Part shown: positions 1-7,639 of the stretch, piece by piece
Layout: every line of letters begins with the position of its first letter
Position numbering within the stretch: the stretch's first letter is position 1
The notes under the pieces: generated by a model
What the model was told of the DNA's origin: nothing
Database searches by the model: none
The model's input: the letters and a program-made list of their open reading frames with translations, nothing else
Translations under genes and position numbers: made by a program
NCBI GenBank assembly: GCA_029976065.1
Contig: JARKNV010000069.1
Span: 62,001 to 126,000, forward strand
Direction of reading: 5' to 3'
From: Selenomonadales bacterium
GTDB taxonomy: Bacteria; Bacillota; Negativicutes; Sporomusales; UBA7701
Length of the DNA stretch: 64,000 nt

Positions 1-88
1 GCTGTGAGAGATCGGTCGCGCGCGCCAGCTCCTCGAGGGTGAGCCGGTTGGCCTTGCGGAGGCGCCTGATCCGTTGTCCGATATCCAT
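1..88 (-). CDS. XRE-family helix-turn-helix regulator, N-terminal part (cut by window edge)
   Basis: The reverse strand from an ATG at 88 reads MDIGQRIRRLRKANRLTLEE and continues LARATDLSQ to the window edge. This is the start of an XRE/Cro-type HTH domain: the RIRRLRKANRLTLEELA pattern corresponds to the first two helices. Only about 29 residues are visible, so ligand domain and length are unknown. It lies downstream of, and in the same direction as, the leader-peptide gene at 263-940. It is therefore the best candidate to control the peptide export cassette through the TAAC-N5-GTTA dyads found in the two divergent promoters. That link is inference. Confidence 0.8.
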   Translation of the reverse strand, partial: MDIGQRIRRLRKANRLTLEELARATDLSQ

Positions 89-163
89 AATTACCACCGC
101 GCTTTTCTAAATTGGCACACAACACTATTATGGCAAAAGTAGCCGAAAGATGCAACCGAAATG

Positions 164-262
164 CTTGTCGCTTCCGGTCGGTTTATGTTCACCAGCGAAA
201 GATGCTGGCTGATGGCGTGGCCGACGGTTTTGAAGGCGGAATCAATCCATTTGTTTCCCGGT
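164..262 (-). pseudogene. Out-of-frame tandem copy of the precursor C-terminal module
   Basis: Directly after the stop of the 263-940 precursor, the DNA repeats landmarks of that gene's last 90 bases in the same order: AAATGG, GGCCACGCC and CTGGTGAAC. The second copy is about 15 bases shorter. Read in the -1 frame relative to the precursor it gives NKWIDSAFKTVGHAISQHLS, resembling the precursor's KWVG...KAIGHAAKKAF ending. No start codon or ribosome binding site of its own is visible. It looks like a decayed tandem duplication of the core end, or an extension reachable only by a -1 frameshift. Confidence 0.4.
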
Positions 263-940
263 TCACCAGCCGTGGAAGGCTTTCTTGGCGGCGTGGCCGA
301 TGGCTTTGCCGGCTTTCACGGATTCTTTGCCGACCCATTTGCCGTCCGATTTCACCGCGTCGCGGTCCTTATATATCGCGGCTCCGATCATGACGGCCGA
401 AACCGGAGCCAGCTCCGGGTCTACGATTGCGCCACCTCCCCAAACCCCGATGGCCACGCCCATGTCGATGTTCCCCTGTTCCGTCTTGCTCATGCCGCCG
501 ACGACCTTTTCGAGGTCGGCGTCGGTGAGGGACGCCGGGCGCAGGGGAATTACGCCGTACATATGGTCGTCGGTTTGCTCGACGACTTTGATGCGCACGC
601 CAGGCCGAATTTGGGCGCCGAAGGTTGATGTCAGGGCGGCGGCCGGGTCGGCGAGGAGAGTTTTCCGGAAGGCGGGGTCGGTCCAGGCTTTGGCGAGGAT
701 GGCGGCCTTGGGGCCGGCCTTCTCCTCGTCAGGCAAGTCGGCGGGGTCGACGAGGACGAGGTGGACGATGTCGGCAGTGTCTTCGAGGATGGTGACGGCG
801 AGGCCGGCGGGAATGTCGATGGCGAATTCGCGGGCTACGACCTCTTTGGGGTTGGCGACGAGGGCTCTGCGGTAAGCGGGATCGGCCCAGGCCTTGACGA
901 TTACCTCGGCGCGTTTACGGATGAAATCGGTCTTGCCCAT
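263..940 (-). CDS. Peptide precursor with two tandem NHLP (nitrile-hydratase-like) leaders
   Basis: 225 residues. Residues about 5-73 and 76-149 are two copies of a nitrile hydratase alpha-like leader: KAWADPAYRRALVANP is repeated as KAWTDPAFRKTLLADP, each followed by an ILE/VVE strand and a proline-rich end. Only the second copy ends in a double glycine (EKVVGG, residues 144-149), the expected C39 peptidase cut site. The predicted core (150-225) has 76 residues, no cysteine, and glycine-rich small-residue stretches (GVAIGVWGGGAIV, VMIGAAIY) resembling unmodified pore-forming bacteriocins. The start ATG at 940 follows GGAGGCAGC. NHLP leaders normally serve RiPP maturation, but no modifying enzyme is encoded nearby. 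It is likely exported by the transporters at 2.8-7.6 kb. The function of the core is unknown. Confidence 0.8.
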   Translation of the reverse strand: MGKTDFIRKRAEVIVKAWADPAYRRALVANPKEVVAREFAIDIPAGLAVTILEDTADIVHLVLVDPADLPDEEKAGPKAAILAKAWTDPAFRKTLLADPAAALTSTFGAQIRPGVRIKVVEQTDDHMYGVIPLRPASLTDADLEKVVGGMSKTEQGNIDMGVAIGVWGGGAIVDPELAPVSAVMIGAAIYKDRDAVKSDGKWVGKESVKAGKAIGHAAKKAFHGW

Positions 941-1011
941 TGCTGCCTCCTATAATAAATTACTTGAATAACCATTAACCATAAGTAAAAATGCGTTCCC
1001 CTTTTGAACAA

Positions 1012-1041
1012 ATTATAACCCATAGTTAAGTAACGTGTCAA
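1012..1041 (-). promoter_or_regulatory. Sigma-70 promoter of the NHLP precursor with embedded dyad
   Basis: On the minus strand TTGACA (1041-1036) and TATAAT (1017-1012) are separated by 18 bases, a near-consensus vegetative promoter about 70 bases upstream of the start at 940. The spacer and -10 overlap a dyad, TAACCCATAGTTA (1016-1028), of the form TAAC-N5-GTTA. A weaker copy, TAAC-CATAA-GTAA, lies at 976-988. A ten-base inverted pair, AATTACTTGA (958-967) and its complement (1038-1047), frames the region. The rest of the 941-1247 gap holds no gene. Confidence 0.6.
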
Positions 1042-1174
1042 GTAATTATTTCCTGGCCGGGAAAAATTTTGTCGCGCCGGCGCGGAATGAAAAGTGCTTC
1101 TAGCGAAAAATGTCGCTTAGTTAGCTGATTTGGCCGGAATCGCCAGGAAAATAGTGCTTGCCAAAAGGAAGAAT

Positions 1175-1202
1175 TTGTGAAATAATAACTGTGAGTTATA
1201 TT
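1175..1202 (+). promoter_or_regulatory. Promoter of the Nif11-leader gene with TAAC-N5-GTTA operator
   Basis: TTGTGA (1175-1180) and TATATT (1197-1202) with a 16-base spacer form a plausible promoter 45 bases upstream of the TTG start at 1248. The perfect dyad ATAACTGTGAGTTAT (1185-1199) fills the spacer and touches the -10. It contains the same TAAC-N5-GTTA pattern as the divergent promoter at 1012-1041, which suggests joint repression by one regulator. Confidence 0.5.
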
Positions 1203-1247
1203 TAAGTTTAATACTTATGGATATCGAAATATGGGAGGCGAGCATAG

Positions 1248-1604
1248 TTGGAGAACCATAAATTGCAGCTGTTCCTGGACAAGGCGGTGAACGAGGAGCT
1301 GTTCCGCAAGCGCATGGAGCAGGCGTCCTCCCTGCCGGCCGTTTTGGGCGTGCTGAAGGCCGAGGGGCTGGAGATGAGCGCCGACGAGTTCCACTCGGCC
1401 CTTAAGCTGCTGCTTTACCTGGCGCAGGCGACGAAGGACAGCCTGGCGGATGCCGACCTTGATTCGGTGTCGGGCGGCGTAGGAGGCAATTTCCTCACCA
1501 TGGCGAACCAGGTGCTGATGCAGCAGCATCCCCTGCTGAGCAACAAGCCCGGCCTGACGGCCGCGGCCCAAATGGCCTCGCTGGTCGAAAGCAAGTTCCG
1601 TTAG
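1248..1604 (+). CDS. Nif11-type leader peptide precursor
   Basis: 118 residues. Start is TTG at 1248, nine bases after GGGAGG (1233-1238). Residues 1-77 are a helical Nif11-like leader (LQLFLDKAVNEELFRKRMEQ, then an AVLGVLKAEGLEMSADEF segment) ending in LDSVSGG, a classic double-glycine C39 cleavage site; a second GG follows at 79-80. The predicted core (about 41 residues) contains no cysteine, so lanthionine or thiazoline chemistry on Cys is excluded. It is followed by a dispersed repeat and then the export genes, all on the plus strand. Nif11 leaders usually feed LanM or radical SAM enzymes; none is present here. The precursor role is well supported, the product's activity is unknown. Confidence 0.8.
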   Translation: MENHKLQLFLDKAVNEELFRKRMEQASSLPAVLGVLKAEGLEMSADEFHSALKLLLYLAQATKDSLADADLDSVSGGVGGNFLTMANQVLMQQHPLLSNKPGLTAAAQMASLVESKFR

Positions 1605-1661
1605 TGTTCTTATTACTTTCGTAACTTTTCTTACTTTTGCAGCCATTATCGTATCGTTTTA

Positions 1662-1781
1662 GGCCGTTCAGAAACCCCCAGATGCAAGGCGGCTCCGAGG
1701 GCGCGCCGCGCCGCGTACTCGGAACGTACGCAAGCAAGCGCCCGCAGGAACAACACAGCAGATGGGGGTTTATCAACGGCC
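1662..1781. repeat. Dispersed palindromic element, copy 1 (120 bp)
   Basis: Imperfect terminal inverted repeats: the left end starts GGCCGTTCAGAAACCCCCA and the right end, read in reverse, GGCCGTTGATAAACCCCCA. Inside are nested stems: GGGCGC/GCGCCC enclosing GCGTAC/GTACGC. It lies between the Nif11 precursor and the adaptor gene. Three more copies are at 35458-35629, 57231-57461 and 61542-61662. Confidence 0.85.
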
Positions 1782-1800
1782 GTAGCCAGGAGGGAATGCG

Positions 1801-2769
1801 TTGGACGACGGCCTGTTCCGCAAAATCGCTCTGGACCGGTTGTCTTCTCCGGAGCAGCTCGACCAACTGATGACGGTTACGACGCCCCGCGGGTGGATAG
1901 TGCTGCTGGCGATGATCGTGCTGCTGACGGCCGCCTTCGGCTGGGGGATTTTCGGCAGCGTGGCGACGACGGTTACCGGCCAGGGGCTGCTGGTTTCTTC
2001 GGGCGGCGTTTTCAATATCGCCCATCATGCCGAGGGCCAGATTCTCGATATCGAAGTCGCGCCGGGCGATTATCTGGCCAAGGGCCAGAGCGTGGCGCTG
2101 GTGGCCCAGCCCGATCTGGTGCTGTCGATCAGGCAGGCGCAAAGCGAGCTGAGGGTGTCGCAGAGCCAGGCCGAGTACAGCGCCAAGCTGGCCCAGATCC
2201 AGACGCTGGAGACGAAGCTGCGCGATTATTCGCGCGTGGTGAGCCCGGTGTCGGGGGTGGTGCTGGAGGTCAAGGTGAATCCCGGGGAGTATATCAAGCC
2301 GGGACAGGGGATTGTGAGCATCAACCTGGCGGATGTGAACACCGGCCAGATTTCGCGGGAGGTGGCGATGTACGTGCCCGCGGAGGAGGGCAAGCGGGTT
2401 GTGCCGGGGATGGAGGTCCGTGTGAGCCCGTCGATGGTGAAGAAGGAGGAGCACGGGTATATCCTCGGCAAGGTGCGTTCGGTGTCGGAGCTGCCGGTGA
2501 CGACGGACGGGATGCTGCGCGTGCTGGGCAGCCGCGAGCTTGTGCAGAAGTTTCTGGCCGGCACGACGGCGGTGCTGGAGCTGAGGGTGGAGCTGCTGAG
2601 CGACGAACGGACGCCGAGCGGCTACCTTTGGTCGTCGCGGCAGGGCCCTAGCCTGAAGATCGGCGACGGCACGATCTGCACCGGCTCGATCGTGGTGAAG
2701 CGGCAACGGCCGATTTCGCTGGTGCTGATCGAGCTGGATCAGCTGCTGCGGAGCGTAACCGACCGATGA
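1801..2769 (+). CDS. HlyD-type adaptor of NHLM peptide export
   Basis: 322 residues; TTG start six bases after AGGAGGG (1788-1794). An N-terminal cytoplasmic segment of about 35 residues precedes one membrane helix (WIVLLAMIVLLTAAFGWGIF). A biotinyl-lipoyl-like half follows (EGQILDIEVAPGDYLAKGQ), then a very short helical hairpin (residues about 110-140) and a second lipoyl half (SGVVLEVKVNPGEYIKPGQG). This is the architecture of periplasmic adaptors that join a C39 ABC exporter to an outer channel. The helical hairpin is far shorter than in HlyD itself, as in the NHLM bacteriocin adaptor family. The stop overlaps the next start (ATGA at 2766-2769), so the two are translationally coupled. Confidence 0.85.
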   Translation: MDDGLFRKIALDRLSSPEQLDQLMTVTTPRGWIVLLAMIVLLTAAFGWGIFGSVATTVTGQGLLVSSGGVFNIAHHAEGQILDIEVAPGDYLAKGQSVALVAQPDLVLSIRQAQSELRVSQSQAEYSAKLAQIQTLETKLRDYSRVVSPVSGVVLEVKVNPGEYIKPGQGIVSINLADVNTGQISREVAMYVPAEEGKRVVPGMEVRVSPSMVKKEEHGYILGKVRSVSELPVTTDGMLRVLGSRELVQKFLAGTTAVLELRVELLSDERTPSGYLWSSRQGPSLKIGDGTICTGSIVVKRQRPISLVLIELDQLLRSVTDR

Positions 2770-4982
2770 GCGGGTGGCCGGATAAGCTTGAGGCATTTCT
2801 GAACGGCGGCGATTATAAAAAGACGCCCACCGTTATCCAGATGGAGGCGGTGGAGTGCGGCGCGGCGGCGTTGGCGATTATCCTGGGCTTCCACGGCAAG
2901 ATCGTGCCGCTGGAGGAGCTGCGGGTGGTGTGCGGCGTTTCCCGCGACGGCAGCAAGGCGAGCAGCATGGTGAAGGCGGCCCGCGGCTACGGACTGGCGG
3001 CCAGGGGCGTCCGCAAGGAGCCGGAGGAGCTGCGGGCGCTGCCGATGCCGATGATCGTCCACTGGAATTTCAATCATTTCCTGGTGGTGGAGGGGTTCGG
3101 GACGGAGCGGGTGTTCCTGAACGACCCGGCGAGCGGCCGGCGCACGGTGTCGACGGCGGAGTTCGACGAGGCGTTCACGGGTATCGCGCTGCTCTTTGAA
3201 CCGGGCCCGGATTTCGTCCGCAGCAGTTCGCGGCCGAGCATGATAGGCAGTTTGCGTCAGCGTCTGACAGGGCACAGGACGACGGTGGCGTTTTTGGTGT
3301 TGGTCGGGTTGTGCCTGGTGGTGCCCGGCCTCGTAGTGCCGGCGTTCACGCGCATTTTCATCGATGATGTCCTGGTGGCGGGCAATCGCGACTGGCTGAA
3401 GGCGCTGCTGTTCGGGATGCTGGTGACGATGGCGGTGGAGATGGTGCTGACCTGGTGCCGGGAGCATTATCTGCTGCGCTTCGAGACGAAGCTGGCGGTG
3501 AGCACGTCAGGCAAGTTTTTCTGGCACGTGCTGCGCCTGCCGATGGAGTTTTTCACCAACCGCTACGGGGGGGATATCGTTTCCCGGGTGCAGATCAACG
3601 ATACGGTGGCCCAAATGCTGGCCGGCCAGGTGGCAACAGCGTTTCTCGACTGCCTGATGATCGGGTTCTTCCTGGCGGTGCTGCTGTATTACGATGTTGC
3701 GCTGACGCTGGTGGGGATGGTTATCGCCGCCCTGAACGTGGCTTTTCTGCTGGGAGTGGCCCGCTGGCGCCGGGACCAGAATATGAAGTTTCTTCAGGAC
3801 CAGGGCAAGCTGGCCGGGGTGACGATGGGCGGCCTGCAGATCATCGAGACGGTTAAGGCGGGCGGCAACGAGGCCGATTTGTTCGATAAGTGGACCGGCT
3901 ACCAGATCAAGCTGATGAACGCCGAGCAGCGGCTGTCGGTATATAACGAGATGCTGGGCGCGGTGCCGGTGTCGCTGATGGCGCTGAATACTTCGGCCAT
4001 CCTGGTGCTGGGCGGCTATAAGGTGATCGCCGGCCAGATGACGATTGGCGCGCTGATGGCTTACCAGGGCTTGATGGCGAGTTTTCTCGGCCCGGTGAAC
4101 CGCCTGGTGGGGTTCGGCGGGGTGCTGCAGGAGATGGATGGCGATCTCCGCCGCCTGGATGATGTTATGAAGTATGAGATCGATCCGCAGACGGCGGACA
4201 ACGGCGCGGAGCTGACAGCGACGAAGCTGGCGGGGCTGACGGAGTTCGCTGACGTGACCTTTGGCTATAACCGCCTGGAGCCGCCGCTGCTGGCGGGGTT
4301 CAGCCTGACGGCGCCGCCCGGGGCGCGGATCGCGCTGGTGGGGGGTTCGGGCAGCGGCAAGTCGACGGTGGCCAGGCTGGCCGCCGGCCTGTACCGGCCA
4401 TGGAGCGGGGAGATCCGCTTCGACGGCCGGCGCCGGGAGATGCTGCCGCGCGAGTTGATTACGAATTCGCTGACGTCGGTGGACCAGGATATTTGCCTGT
4501 TCGAGGGCACGGTGCGCGAGAATCTGACGATGTGGGACACGACGATCAGCGATGCCGATTTGTTTGCCGCCGCTCGCGACGCGGCGATCCACGACGATAT
4601 CATCGCCCTGCCCGACGCCTACGATTACCGCATGGCCGAGGGCGGGCGCGATTTCAGCGGCGGCCAGCGGCAGCGGCTGGAAATCGCCCGGGCGCTGGCG
4701 ACCAATCCGGCCGTGCTCATCTTGGACGAGGCGACGAGCGCTCTCGATCCGGTGACCGAGAAGACGGTGATGGAGAATATCCGCCGCCGCGGCTGCACGT
4801 GCTTGATCGTTGCCCACCGGCTGAGCGCCGTCCGCGACGCGGACGAGATCATCGTGCTGGAATACGGGCAGATCGTGCAGCGCGGCCGTCATGAGGATTT
4901 GATCGCGGCGGACGGCTTGTATCACGACCTGGTGGGTTCGACGGCCGGCGAAAGCGGCGAGTCCGCGGAGAGGGGCGATTAG
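2766..4982 (+). CDS. NHLM-type peptidase-containing ABC transporter
   Basis: 738 residues. An N-terminal C39 peptidase domain (about 1-150) carries the catalytic Cys31 in MEAVECGAA, a histidine in the HWNFNHFLVV segment, and the NDPASG aspartate. Six membrane helices follow (about 170-450), then an ATPase domain with Walker A GGSGSGKST near 526, signature SGGQRQR near 630, LILDEATSALD and the H-loop AHRLS. It should cut precursors after double glycine and export the core in one step. The two double-glycine precursors upstream are obvious substrates. Coupled to the adaptor gene and followed two bases later by the second ABC protein. Confidence 0.92.
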   Translation: MSGWPDKLEAFLNGGDYKKTPTVIQMEAVECGAAALAIILGFHGKIVPLEELRVVCGVSRDGSKASSMVKAARGYGLAARGVRKEPEELRALPMPMIVHWNFNHFLVVEGFGTERVFLNDPASGRRTVSTAEFDEAFTGIALLFEPGPDFVRSSSRPSMIGSLRQRLTGHRTTVAFLVLVGLCLVVPGLVVPAFTRIFIDDVLVAGNRDWLKALLFGMLVTMAVEMVLTWCREHYLLRFETKLAVSTSGKFFWHVLRLPMEFFTNRYGGDIVSRVQINDTVAQMLAGQVATAFLDCLMIGFFLAVLLYYDVALTLVGMVIAALNVAFLLGVARWRRDQNMKFLQDQGKLAGVTMGGLQIIETVKAGGNEADLFDKWTGYQIKLMNAEQRLSVYNEMLGAVPVSLMALNTSAILVLGGYKVIAGQMTIGALMAYQGLMASFLGPVNRLVGFGGVLQEMDGDLRRLDDVMKYEIDPQTADNGAELTATKLAGLTEFADVTFGYNRLEPPLLAGFSLTAPPGARIALVGGSGSGKSTVARLAAGLYRPWSGEIRFDGRRREMLPRELITNSLTSVDQDICLFEGTVRENLTMWDTTISDADLFAAARDAAIHDDIIALPDAYDYRMAEGGRDFSGGQRQRLEIARALATNPAVLILDEATSALDPVTEKTVMENIRRRGCTCLIVAHRLSAVRDADEIIVLEYGQIVQRGRHEDLIAADGLYHDLVGSTAGESGESAERGD

Positions 4983-4984
4983 TT

Positions 4985-7606
4985 ATGCCGGAACGGCTGA
5001 CGAGAGCAAGCGAACCGCTCCGCCTGGGCGCGCCGGATACGGTATGGCTGGTGCTGAGCGGGACGGTGGAGGTGACGGCGAGGCTGCTGAAGGATGGCGC
5101 GCCGGCCGGGCGGCCGCTCCGCCTGTTCACCGCCGGCCCCGGACAGGCGTTGTTCGGCCTGGGCGGCGACGCTGTGGCGCTGTTCGCGGCCGGTGAGGAC
5201 GCCGAGCTGGAACGGAAGCCGCTCGACCGGGTGGCGAAAAAGGATATGGCGCGCCTGGCGCAGGAATGGTCGGCGGCGCTGACGGCCGCACTGGCGGACG
5301 ACGCCGTCCTGCCGGCGCCGCCGAAAGCCGCTGGAACGGTGGCGGATTATCGCGCGGCGGTCGAGCTGTATAACGAGGAGGTGGCCGCCGGACTGGCGGC
5401 CGGCATCGCCGCGGCCGAGCGCCGAGACCGGGTGCGGCTGGCCGAGCGGCGGGACCGCGACGTACGCACGGCGCAGGAGGCCTTTGCCCGCCTTTCGCGG
5501 GTGCTGGAGCCGGCTGCGGCCGCGCCGCCCGCGGAAGGCGGCCGGGACCCGCTGCTGGCGGCGTGCCGGATGGTTGCGGCCGCGCTGGGCGTGAACGAGG
5601 ATACGGTGCGCTCGGCGGGCCACCGCAGCGCGGACGTGGACGGCAATATAAAGCTGCTGGCCCAGGCGTCGCACCTCAAGAGCCATCGCGTGCTGCTGCG
5701 GGACGACTGGTGGCGGCGCGACAACGGGCCGCTGGTGGCGTTGCGCGGCGAGGGCGGACGGCCGGTGGCGCTGCTGCCGAGGAGCCCGGAGCGCTACGAC
5801 CTCGCCGACCCGACTACGGGCGAAACGGTGCCGGTGACGGCGGCGGTGGCCGCCGAGCTGCACAACGATGCGTATATGTTTTTCCGGCCGCTGCCCGACA
5901 AGGCGGTTACGGCCAAGGATATCCTGCTGTTCGTTGCCAGGAGCTGCTGGCGGCGGGATATTCTGATGATCGTGCTGATGGGAATCGCCGGCGGGCTGCT
6001 GGGGATGGTTTCCCCCATCGCCACCGGCATTCTGGTGAGCGATATCATCCCGTCGGCCGAGCTTGACGACATGCTGGTGATGGCCGGCCTGCTGCTGGCC
6101 CTGACGACGGCGGGGTTCCTGTTCGAGTTTTCGCGCGCCCTGGCGATTATCCGCAGCGAGAGCAGAATGAACATGGCGCTGGAGGCGGCGGTGTGGGACA
6201 GGCTGCTGGGGCTGCCGGCGCCTTTCTTCCGCCAGTTCACGGTCGGCGACCTGGCGACGCGGGCCGGGGGCATCAACGCCATCCGCCAGCTGCTTTCCGG
6301 GGTGGCGTTGTCGTCGATCCTGTCAGGCATTTTCTCCTGCTTCAACCTTGCCCTGCTGTTTTATTACAGCGCCCAGCTGGCGTTGGTCGCCATGGCGCTG
6401 GTGCTTGTTTTTCTGCTGGTAATGCTGCCGGCCTGCTATGTCGAGTTCCGTTACCGCCGCCAGTTGATGGAGATTGCCGGCCGGATCGCCGGCACGATGC
6501 TTCAGCTGCTCGGCGGGATAGCGAAATTCCGCATGACGGGAACGGAGAACCGGGCGTTCTTCCTGTGGGCGAAGGAGTTTTCCCGCCAGCGCGAGGTGGC
6601 GGTCAAGGCCCGCATCGTGTCGTATTCGCTGGCGGTATTCAACGCCGGCTATCTGCTCTTGTCCGAGGTCGTGATTTATTACTTCGTAACCAGCCCGGCC
6701 TCCGGGGTGGCGCCCGCCCAGTTCATCGCCTTCAACGCGGCTTTTGCCAGCTTTTTCGGCTCGGCGGTCGCCCTGTCGACTTCCCTGCTGTCGGTGATGG
6801 ATATTTTTCCGCTGTTTGAAAGGACGCGGCCGGTGCTGGAGACGCTGCCGGAGGTGAGCGAGGCGCGGCGCGACCCCGGCGAGCTGGCCGGCGATATCCG
6901 GGTGGACCGCGTGTCCTTCCGCTACCGTGCGGAGGGGACGATGGTCCTCGACGATATCAGCCTGCAGATCGGCAAGGGCGAGTTCGTGGCCATCATCGGC
7001 CCCTCGGGGAGCGGCAAGTCAACGCTGCTCCGCCTGCTGCTGGGCTTCGAGAAGCCGGCGGCCGGCGGCATCTATTTCGACAACCAGGATCTCAAGGAGC
7101 TGAATGTGCGGGCTGTCCGTTCGCAGCTGGGGGTCGTGATCCAGAACGGCCAGCTGATGGCCGGCGATATTTACAGCAATATCGTCGGTTCGGCCAACCT
7201 GCCGGTGAACGCCGCCTGGGAGGCGGCGGCGATGGCCGGGATCGACGAGGATATCCGCCGCATGCCGATGGGGATGTTCACGATGATCAGCGAGGGGGCG
7301 GCGACGATCAGCGGCGGCCAGCGGCAACGGCTGCTGATCGCCAGGGCGCTGATCAAGCGTCCGCGGATCGTCTTTTTCGACGAGGCGACGAGCGCTCTCG
7401 ACAACCGGACCCAGGCAATCGTGAGCGCCAGCCTCGAAAAGCTGAAGGCCACGCGGGTGGTGATCGCCCACCGGCTCAGCACGGTGGTGGGCGCCGACCG
7501 CATTTATGTGCTGGACAAGGGACGGCTGGTAGAGAGCGGCACCTTCCGCGAGCTGATGTCCAGGCAGGGGTTGTTCGCCGAACTGGCCCGCCGCCAGATG
7601 GCATGA
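4985..7606 (+). CDS. NHLM-type second ABC transporter, cNMP-binding-like N-terminus
   Basis: 873 residues, much longer than a standard half-transporter. The N-terminal third (about 1-300) starts with a cyclic-nucleotide-binding-like beta fold (VWLVLSGTVEVTARLL... GPGQALFGLGG). A stretch resembling a degenerate C39 domain without an ECGAA cysteine motif follows. Membrane helices span about 320-620, with an ATPase at the C-terminus (Walker A GPSGSGKST near 672, ISGGQRQRLL near 775, FFDEATSALD). This is the partner subunit always paired with the peptidase ABC protein in NHLM export loci; a heterodimer with the 2766-4982 product is likely. All ATPase motifs look intact. Confidence 0.88.
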   Translation: MPERLTRASEPLRLGAPDTVWLVLSGTVEVTARLLKDGAPAGRPLRLFTAGPGQALFGLGGDAVALFAAGEDAELERKPLDRVAKKDMARLAQEWSAALTAALADDAVLPAPPKAAGTVADYRAAVELYNEEVAAGLAAGIAAAERRDRVRLAERRDRDVRTAQEAFARLSRVLEPAAAAPPAEGGRDPLLAACRMVAAALGVNEDTVRSAGHRSADVDGNIKLLAQASHLKSHRVLLRDDWWRRDNGPLVALRGEGGRPVALLPRSPERYDLADPTTGETVPVTAAVAAELHNDAYMFFRPLPDKAVTAKDILLFVARSCWRRDILMIVLMGIAGGLLGMVSPIATGILVSDIIPSAELDDMLVMAGLLLALTTAGFLFEFSRALAIIRSESRMNMALEAAVWDRLLGLPAPFFRQFTVGDLATRAGGINAIRQLLSGVALSSILSGIFSCFNLALLFYYSAQLALVAMALVLVFLLVMLPACYVEFRYRRQLMEIAGRIAGTMLQLLGGIAKFRMTGTENRAFFLWAKEFSRQREVAVKARIVSYSLAVFNAGYLLLSEVVIYYFVTSPASGVAPAQFIAFNAAFASFFGSAVALSTSLLSVMDIFPLFERTRPVLETLPEVSEARRDPGELAGDIRVDRVSFRYRAEGTMVLDDISLQIGKGEFVAIIGPSGSGKSTLLRLLLGFEKPAAGGIYFDNQDLKELNVRAVRSQLGVVIQNGQLMAGDIYSNIVGSANLPVNAAWEAAAMAGIDEDIRRMPMGMFTMISEGAATISGGQRQRLLIARALIKRPRIVFFDEATSALDNRTQAIVSASLEKLKATRVVIAHRLSTVVGADRIYVLDKGRLVESGTFRELMSRQGLFAELARRQMA

Positions 7607-7639
7607 CGGAAGAGCTGTAGCAACGGCCGAGGGGGTAAT

